DNA of 9,408 nucleotides from Bacteroidota bacterium (GTDB lineage: Bacteria > Bacteroidota > Rhodothermia > Rhodothermales > UBA10348). A program made the translations under genes and the position numbers. The DNA is taken from the NCBI GenBank assembly GCA_024640835.1, contig JAHEEH010000044.1, positions 1 through 9,408 of the forward strand, read 5' to 3'. The notes below the pieces were generated by a model. That model saw only the letters and a program-made list of their open reading frames with translations. It ran no database searches and was not told the DNA's origin. Positions 5,562-9,408 of the stretch are shown here, piece after piece (within the stretch, counting starts at the first letter, position 1; every line of letters begins with the position of its first letter).

Positions 5562-6881
5562 ATGCCCCGCGTAGTCCTCCATACCCTCGGCTGCAAGCTG
5601 AACTACGCCGAAACCGGCACGCTGGCCCGCGAATTCGTGAGCCGGGGCTTCGACCTGGTGGACACGGGGGCGGCGGCCGACGTCGCGGTGATCAATACCT
5701 GCACGGTGACGGACGAGGCGGAGCGCAAGTGTCGACAGGCGATCCGGCGCGTGCTCCGGAACCGGCCGGACACGTTCGTGATCGTGACGGGGTGCTACGC
5801 CCAGGTCCGGCCCGGGGACGTCGCGGCGATCCCCGGAGTCGACCTGGTGCTGGGTACCGACGAGAAGGGGCATCTCTTCCGCTACCTGGACTCCCTCGCC
5901 AAGCGCGAGCGGACCCAGGTACACGTATCGTGCATCGAGGACGTCTCCGCCTTCCATTCCGCGCACGCCGCCGGGGAAAGGACGCGTGCGTTCATGAAGG
6001 TCCAGGACGGATGCGATTATTCGTGCTCGTTCTGCACGATCCCGAGGGCCAGGGGGCGCAGCAGGTCCACGACCGTCCGGTCGGCGGTGGACGAGGCCCG
6101 ATCGATCGCGGAGCAGGGTTTCCGCGAGATCGTGTTGAGCGGCGTGAACATCGGCCTGTTCGGTGCGGACACCGGGGAATCCCTTCCAGGACTCCTGGCG
6201 GCCCTGGATGGGGTCGAGGGCGTGGAGCGATACCGCATCTCGTCCATCGAGCCCAACCTGCTCACGGACGACGTCATCGATTTCGTGGCTTCCAGTCGTG
6301 CCTTCCAGCCGCATTTCCACGTGCCGCTCCAGTCCGGAAACGACCATGTGCTGGGGAAGATGAGACGAAGGTATCGTCGTGACGTCTATTCGGACCGCGT
6401 AGAGCGCATCCTCCGGTCGATCCCCGACGCCGCGATCGGCGCCGACGTCATCGTGGGCTTTCCCGGCGAGACGGAGGACCGATTCCTGGACACCGCCCGA
6501 TTCCTGGAGGACCTGCCGGTGGCGTACCTGCACGCGTTCACCTACTCGGAGCGACCCGGAACCACGGCCGTCGAGGAGTCCGGCGAAGACCCGGTCCCGA
6601 GGGCCGAGCGGTCCCGTCGCAACCGGGTACTGCGGATCCTCTCCGGGCGGAAGCGTGCGGAATTCGCCGCGCGCCACGAGGGAACGACGCGTCCCGTCCT
6701 GTGGGAAGGGCCCTCGGACGGCCTCATCGAGGGATGGACCGACAATTACATCCGGGTGAAGCGCGACGCCCCCGGGCGGCGGCCGGGAACGGTGGAGGCC
6801 GTGACGCTCGGCACGCGGCGGCCCGGCGGCGGCCCGGCGGCGGACTCCTTCCGACTCCCGATCGTGGAATCCCGGGCCTGA
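5562..6881 (+). CDS. mtaB: tRNA t6A37 methylthiotransferase MtaB (radical SAM)
   Basis: 439 residues. The N-terminal UPF0004 domain has its three cluster cysteines: C11 in TLGCKLN, C47 in NTCTVT and C78 in TGCYAQ. The radical-SAM motif CxxxCxxC is C151-C155-C158 (CDYSCSFC). SAM-domain landmarks follow (LSGVNIGLFG, RISSIEPN, HVPLQSGND, IGADVIVGFPGE). The C-terminal part (about 375-436) is the position of the TRAM RNA-binding domain. MtaB (YqeV/CDKAL1 type) adds a methylthio group to t6A37 of ANN-decoding tRNAs, giving ms2t6A. TLGCKLN is the MtaB form; MiaB and RimO have different versions of this motif. The start at 5562 puts the conserved strand at residue 3. An ATG at 5466 would overlap psd and add unconserved sequence. 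No Shine-Dalgarno is visible. The extreme C-terminus is encoded by an 11-bp repeat. Confidence 0.95.
   Translation: MPRVVLHTLGCKLNYAETGTLAREFVSRGFDLVDTGAAADVAVINTCTVTDEAERKCRQAIRRVLRNRPDTFVIVTGCYAQVRPGDVAAIPGVDLVLGTDEKGHLFRYLDSLAKRERTQVHVSCIEDVSAFHSAHAAGERTRAFMKVQDGCDYSCSFCTIPRARGRSRSTTVRSAVDEARSIAEQGFREIVLSGVNIGLFGADTGESLPGLLAALDGVEGVERYRISSIEPNLLTDDVIDFVASSRAFQPHFHVPLQSGNDHVLGKMRRRYRRDVYSDRVERILRSIPDAAIGADVIVGFPGETEDRFLDTARFLEDLPVAYLHAFTYSERPGTTAVEESGEDPVPRAERSRRNRVLRILSGRKRAEFAARHEGTTRPVLWEGPSDGLIEGWTDNYIRVKRDAPGRRPGTVEAVTLGTRRPGGGPAADSFRLPIVESRA
6816..6843 (+). repeat. 11-bp tandem repeat in the 3' end of mtaB
   Basis: The unit CGGCGGCCCGG occurs at 6816-6826 and 6827-6837, followed by the first 6 bases of a third copy (6838-6843). 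It encodes part of the Gly/Pro/Ala-rich tail of MtaB, after the conserved domains. As 11 is not a multiple of 3, gain or loss of one copy would shift the frame of the last 14 or so codons. Confidence 0.75.
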
Positions 6882-6893
6882 GATCCGCCCGGG
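6871..6893 (+). other. Inverted repeat spanning the mtaB stop codon
   Basis: CCCGGGC (6871-6877) and GCCCGGG (6887-6893) form a perfect 7-bp stem around a 9-nt loop that contains the mtaB TGA. No T-run follows. It may protect the mRNA 3' end or assist termination together with the next hairpin. GC-rich DNA makes chance possible. Confidence 0.35.
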
Positions 6894-6969
6894 TGGCCGT
6901 GCACCTATCCGGCGCCTGCGGATCCTGCACCGGCCGGCACCCCACGGCGACCGACCGGCCTCCCCCGTC

Positions 6970-6999
6970 ATGCGGGCGACTCCCGCGTTCGTTTCTTTG
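6970..6999 (+). terminator. Likely intrinsic terminator after mtaB
   Basis: The stem ATGCGGG (6970-6976) pairs with CCCGCGT (6982-6988) around the loop CGACT, 7 bp with one T-G wobble. It is followed directly by a T-rich stretch, TCGTTTCTTTG. It lies 89 nt after the mtaB stop and 41 nt before the sigma-factor start, which fits separation of the two transcription units. The T tract is interrupted, so termination may be partial. Confidence 0.5.
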
Positions 7000-7039
7000 C
7001 GGGTAATGGAATACGGAGCCGGAATCGGTTGTCCAATCC

Positions 7040-7669
7040 GTGAACGCCAACAGAAACCGGAGCATGCACCCATCGGACCGGGTCATCGCGAATCGATCGG
7101 CCGAGCCATCGGAGGCGGAACTGATCGACCGCGCCCGGGACGGTGACGAGGGAGCCTTCCGCGAGCTCGTGGTGCGATACGAGCCGCTGGTCGCGGCCAC
7201 CGCACAGGGCATGCTCGGACGGGGTCCGGAGGCGGAAGACGTCGGGCAAGAGACGTTCGTCCGCTTCTGGCGCTCGCTCGACCGGTTTCGGGGCGATTCC
7301 TCGGCCGGCACCTACCTCACCCGTATCGCGATGAATCTCTCCCTGAACGTGCTGAAACGGCGGACCCGGATGCGCCGCTGGTTTGCGGAGGGCGACCTCC
7401 CGGACCGCGCGGATCCGTCGGCCTTCGCTTCGAGGGAGACCGAGACGTCGGAAACTGCCCGGGTCGTGGGAGAGGCCATCCGCACGCTCGAACCCCCGCA
7501 CCGCGCGGTGGTCGTGCTGCGCCTCGTGCAAGGACTTTCTACCGCTGAGACGGCAGCGGCCCTGGGCATACCCACGGGCACCGTGCTCTCGCGGCTCTCC
7601 AGAGCCCAGCGCCTCCTGAGACAGAAACTCGCCCCGATGATGGACCATGGAACGCCGGACGCATCCTGA
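7040..7669 (+). CDS. ECF-type RNA polymerase sigma factor
   Basis: 209 residues with the two ECF domains. Sigma region 2 covers about 25-110 (LIDRARDGDEGAFRELVVRY, then EDVGQETFVRFWRSL and TYLTRIAMNLSLNVLKRR). Region 4 covers about 140-197, with the helix-turn-helix LSTAETAAALGIPTGTVLSR. There is no region 1 or 3, as expected. The protein directs RNA polymerase to a small set of promoters and is probably held inactive by the FecR-like protein encoded next. The start is uncertain: GTG at 7040 or ATG at 7064, the second removing 8 residues outside the domain. Neither has a good Shine-Dalgarno. Its last 23 nt overlap the FecR gene. Such sigma factors often activate their own operon; I could not point to a promoter in the 158-nt spacer upstream. 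The target genes cannot be told from sequence. Confidence 0.93.
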   Translation: MNANRNRSMHPSDRVIANRSAEPSEAELIDRARDGDEGAFRELVVRYEPLVAATAQGMLGRGPEAEDVGQETFVRFWRSLDRFRGDSSAGTYLTRIAMNLSLNVLKRRTRMRRWFAEGDLPDRADPSAFASRETETSETARVVGEAIRTLEPPHRAVVVLRLVQGLSTAETAAALGIPTGTVLSRLSRAQRLLRQKLAPMMDHGTPDAS

Positions 7670-8591
7670 ACCCGACGAGGCCGGAATCGACCGCAAGCTG
7701 GCCCGCCTCGCTTCGGCGAGTGCCGTGGAGCGCTTCGCGACCGGATTCGAGAACCGCGTGATGGCACGGATCGCGGTCGAGCGGACGTCGCCCTCGCGTG
7801 CGCCATCCGCCGTGATCCGCCCGATCCGCCTCGTGGCGGCCGCCGCCGCCGTCGTGGTCCTGCTCTCGGCCGGGCTCGCGATCGACGGCGCGCGGTGGAG
7901 AGCCGTTACCGTACCCGCCGGCACGTCGCTCGCGGTCGGCCTGCCCGACGGAAGCCGAATCACCCTGCAGGCGGGCTCGACGCTGCGGCGTCGCCCCTTC
8001 CGATTCCGGGCGGAGCGGCGCGTGAGGCTCGAAGGCGAGGCGTTCCTGGAGGTGGCGGCCTCCGACAGACCCTTCGTCGTGCAGACCTTCAACGCCGACG
8101 TCGTCGTGACCGGCACGCGGTTCAACGTGAGGGCCTGGCCGGACGACACCGCGCCCGAGACGGCCGTGGCGCTCGTCGAGGGGTCCGTCACCGTGCGGTC
8201 CCGGGGCGCCGAACCGCAGGCCATGACGCTCCAGGCCGCGTCACCCTCGCGGGTCGCGATCGCTGCCGGCGAGACGGCCCGCGTGGCCGGGGGCACGGCC
8301 GCAAGGGTCGACGACGCCCCGGACCCCGCGGACGCATCGAACTGGACGGCCGGAGGCCTCGCGTTCCGTGACCGCCCGCTCGCCGACGTGCTGCGCGCGC
8401 TCCAGCGCCGGTACGACGTGCGGATCGAGGCGGATGAAGCCCTGACCCGCGGACGAACCGCGACGTACCTGAATCCCGAAGCTCCCGAGCTGGTGGACGT
8501 GCTGGATGCCCTCTCCTTCGCCCTGGGCCTGCGCTACGGGCGCACGGCGAACGGGTGGGCACTGACTGCCGCCGGAGATCCCGCGCCATGA
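7647..8591 (+). CDS. FecR-type transmembrane anti-sigma/sensor protein with C-terminal STN/DUF4974-like domain
   Basis: 314 residues. A short cytoplasmic part (1-58) is followed by one membrane helix (about 60-79, an Ala/Val/Leu run). The periplasmic FecR domain covers about 87-185, with the typical VGLPDGSRITLQAGSTLR, RVRLEGEAFLEVA, FVVQTFNADVVVTGTRFNVR and ALVEGSVTV. A second periplasmic domain at about 236-298 (GLAFRDRPLADVLRALQRRY and the end VLDALSFALGLRYGR) resembles the DUF4974/STN fold often placed after FecR. Such proteins receive a signal from an outer-membrane TonB-dependent receptor and release or activate the sigma factor. The gene overlaps the sigma gene by 23 nt and the serpin start by 4 nt. 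The cytoplasmic part lacks an obvious FecR N-terminal anti-sigma motif, so how it binds sigma is inferred from context. No TonB-dependent receptor is in the window. Confidence 0.9.
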   Translation: MERRTHPEPDEAGIDRKLARLASASAVERFATGFENRVMARIAVERTSPSRAPSAVIRPIRLVAAAAAVVVLLSAGLAIDGARWRAVTVPAGTSLAVGLPDGSRITLQAGSTLRRRPFRFRAERRVRLEGEAFLEVAASDRPFVVQTFNADVVVTGTRFNVRAWPDDTAPETAVALVEGSVTVRSRGAEPQAMTLQAASPSRVAIAAGETARVAGGTAARVDDAPDPADASNWTAGGLAFRDRPLADVLRALQRRYDVRIEADEALTRGRTATYLNPEAPELVDVLDALSFALGLRYGRTANGWALTAAGDPAP

Positions 8592-9408
8592 ATCGACTCC
8601 TCCTCACCCTCGTGCTCGCCCTGCTCTTCGCCGGAGCCTGCGATTCCGGATCGAACGACCAGGACGCGGCCCGCTTCGAGCCGCGCGAGCTCACGGCAGC
8701 CGAGAAGGCCGTCGTCGCCGCCGACAACCGGTTCGGATTCGAGCTGCTTCGGACGCTGGCCGACGCCGCGCCCGGCGAAAACGTCTTCATCTCGCCCGTC
8801 TCCGTATCCATGGCCCTGGGCATGACGGCCAACGGCGCCGCCGGCGACACCTACGACGCCATGGTCGGAACGCTCGGCAAGGAGCACCTGGACCCCGTGG
8901 CCGTGAACGAATCGTACCGCGGCCTCAAGGACATGCTGCCGGGGCTGGATCCGGAAGTCACCGTCGAAATCGCCAACTCGATCTGGTACCGGATGGGCTT
9001 CCCGGTCCTCGCCGCGTTCCTGAATGCCGGCCAATCGTATTTCGACGCCGAGATCCGGGAGGACGACTTCAGCGATCCGGCCACCGTGGACCGCATCAAC
9101 GGCTGGGCGGAGGACAACACCCACGGCCTCGTCCGCGACGTCATCGCGGAGATCGACCCGTCCGTGGTCATGATGCTCATGAACGCCGTCTACTTCAAGG
9201 GCACCTGGCAGTACCAGTTCAATCCGGGCGACACGGTGCCCGGTCCGTTCACGAACGCCGACGGCAGCGTGTCCCAGATGCCCATGATGCAGCTCGAGGC
9301 GACCGTGCCCGTGCTCATGACCGACCGGTTCTCCGCGTTCGACCTGGCCTACGGGGACTCGATGTACTCGATGTCCGTGCTGGTGCCGACGATCGGCAAC
9401 ACGGCACA
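8588..9408 (+). CDS. Serpin (serine/cysteine protease inhibitor), probable lipoprotein, cut by window edge
   Basis: The first 273 residues are present; the gene runs off the right edge. Serpin landmarks appear in order: helix B region NVFISPVSVSMALGMTANGA (65-84), helix F segment INGWAEDNTHGLVRDVI (170-186), strand 3A region MLMNAVYFKGTWQYQF (196-211), PMM (232-234) and the strand SMSVLVP (261-267). The reactive-centre loop, which decides the target protease, is beyond the edge. The N-terminus is a hydrophobic signal ending LLFAGAC-DSGSNDQD, so Cys18 may be lipidated; the lipobox is weak because the -3 residue is Ala. Cys18 is the only cysteine. The protein is likely anchored in the envelope, perhaps at the cell surface. 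Its ATG overlaps the FecR TGA as ATGA, so it is probably coupled to the sigma/FecR pair. A full serpin is about 370-420 residues, so roughly a third is missing. Confidence 0.93.
   Translation, partial: MNRLLLTLVLALLFAGACDSGSNDQDAARFEPRELTAAEKAVVAADNRFGFELLRTLADAAPGENVFISPVSVSMALGMTANGAAGDTYDAMVGTLGKEHLDPVAVNESYRGLKDMLPGLDPEVTVEIANSIWYRMGFPVLAAFLNAGQSYFDAEIREDDFSDPATVDRINGWAEDNTHGLVRDVIAEIDPSVVMMLMNAVYFKGTWQYQFNPGDTVPGPFTNADGSVSQMPMMQLEATVPVLMTDRFSAFDLAYGDSMYSMSVLVPTIGNTA

Noticed and set aside
6996..7031. Bacteroidota-type promoter (TTTG and a TAnnTTTG-like element) before the sigma factor
   Set aside because: A TTTG is present at 6996-6999, but the only -7-like stretch is a poor match and too far away. 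The TTTG is better explained as part of the terminator T-tract.
5520..7073. 517-codon minus-strand open frame opposite mtaB
   Set aside because: Antisense to the radical-SAM gene with all its cysteines; low-complexity translation.
6968..8296. 442-codon minus-strand open frame opposite sigma and fecR
   Set aside because: Shadow of two clearly identified genes; no domain seen.
1..9408. tRNA/rRNA genes, CRISPR array, insertion sequences, attachment sites
   Set aside because: I saw no regularly spaced repeats, transposase motifs, tRNA-like cloverleaf or rRNA stretches on reading; gaps between genes are all under 160 bases.

Overview
This is a GC-rich, gene-dense bacterial chromosomal segment with 12 protein-coding genes. 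Two are cut by the window edges: the RluD-type pseudouridine synthase on the left and a serpin on the right. I see no tRNA, rRNA, CRISPR array, insertion sequence or phage gene. Ribosome-binding sites are clear in front of some genes (psd, pssA, obgE) and absent in front of others (purS, mtaB, the sigma factor). The sigma factor plus FecR-type anti-sigma pair (with a C-terminal STN/DUF4974-like domain), the serpin lipoprotein and the Obg without a C-terminal extension suggest a high-GC member of the Bacteroidota/Rhodothermota or Gemmatimonadota side of the tree. The phylum is my inference and the sequence does not settle it.

Left block (1-2458, minus strand): obgE, then dprA with its start overlapping the obgE stop (GTGA), then a pseudouridine synthase. 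These are ribosome assembly, DNA uptake/recombination and rRNA modification housekeeping genes. rnhA (RNase HI) reads away from obgE on the plus strand and its 3' end overlaps the 3' end of a YigZ/IMPACT-family gene.

Middle block (2988-5467, minus strand, transcribed right to left): psd, pssA, purS, yigZ. PssA makes phosphatidylserine and Psd decarboxylates it to phosphatidylethanolamine; psd overlaps pssA by 23 nt. purS, the small subunit of FGAM synthase, follows without purQ or purL. A 94-bp divergent region containing a 10-bp perfect palindrome separates psd from mtaB, a radical-SAM tRNA methylthiotransferase on the plus strand (5562-6881).

Right block (7040-9408, plus strand): after a likely terminator come an ECF sigma factor, a FecR-like transmembrane anti-sigma/sensor protein and a serpin with a lipoprotein-like signal sequence. 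They overlap by 23 nt and then by 4 nt (ATGA), so they look like one translationally coupled operon. In better known versions the gene after sigma/FecR encodes a TonB-dependent receptor; here a protease inhibitor takes that place. This cassette is the most interesting part of the window.
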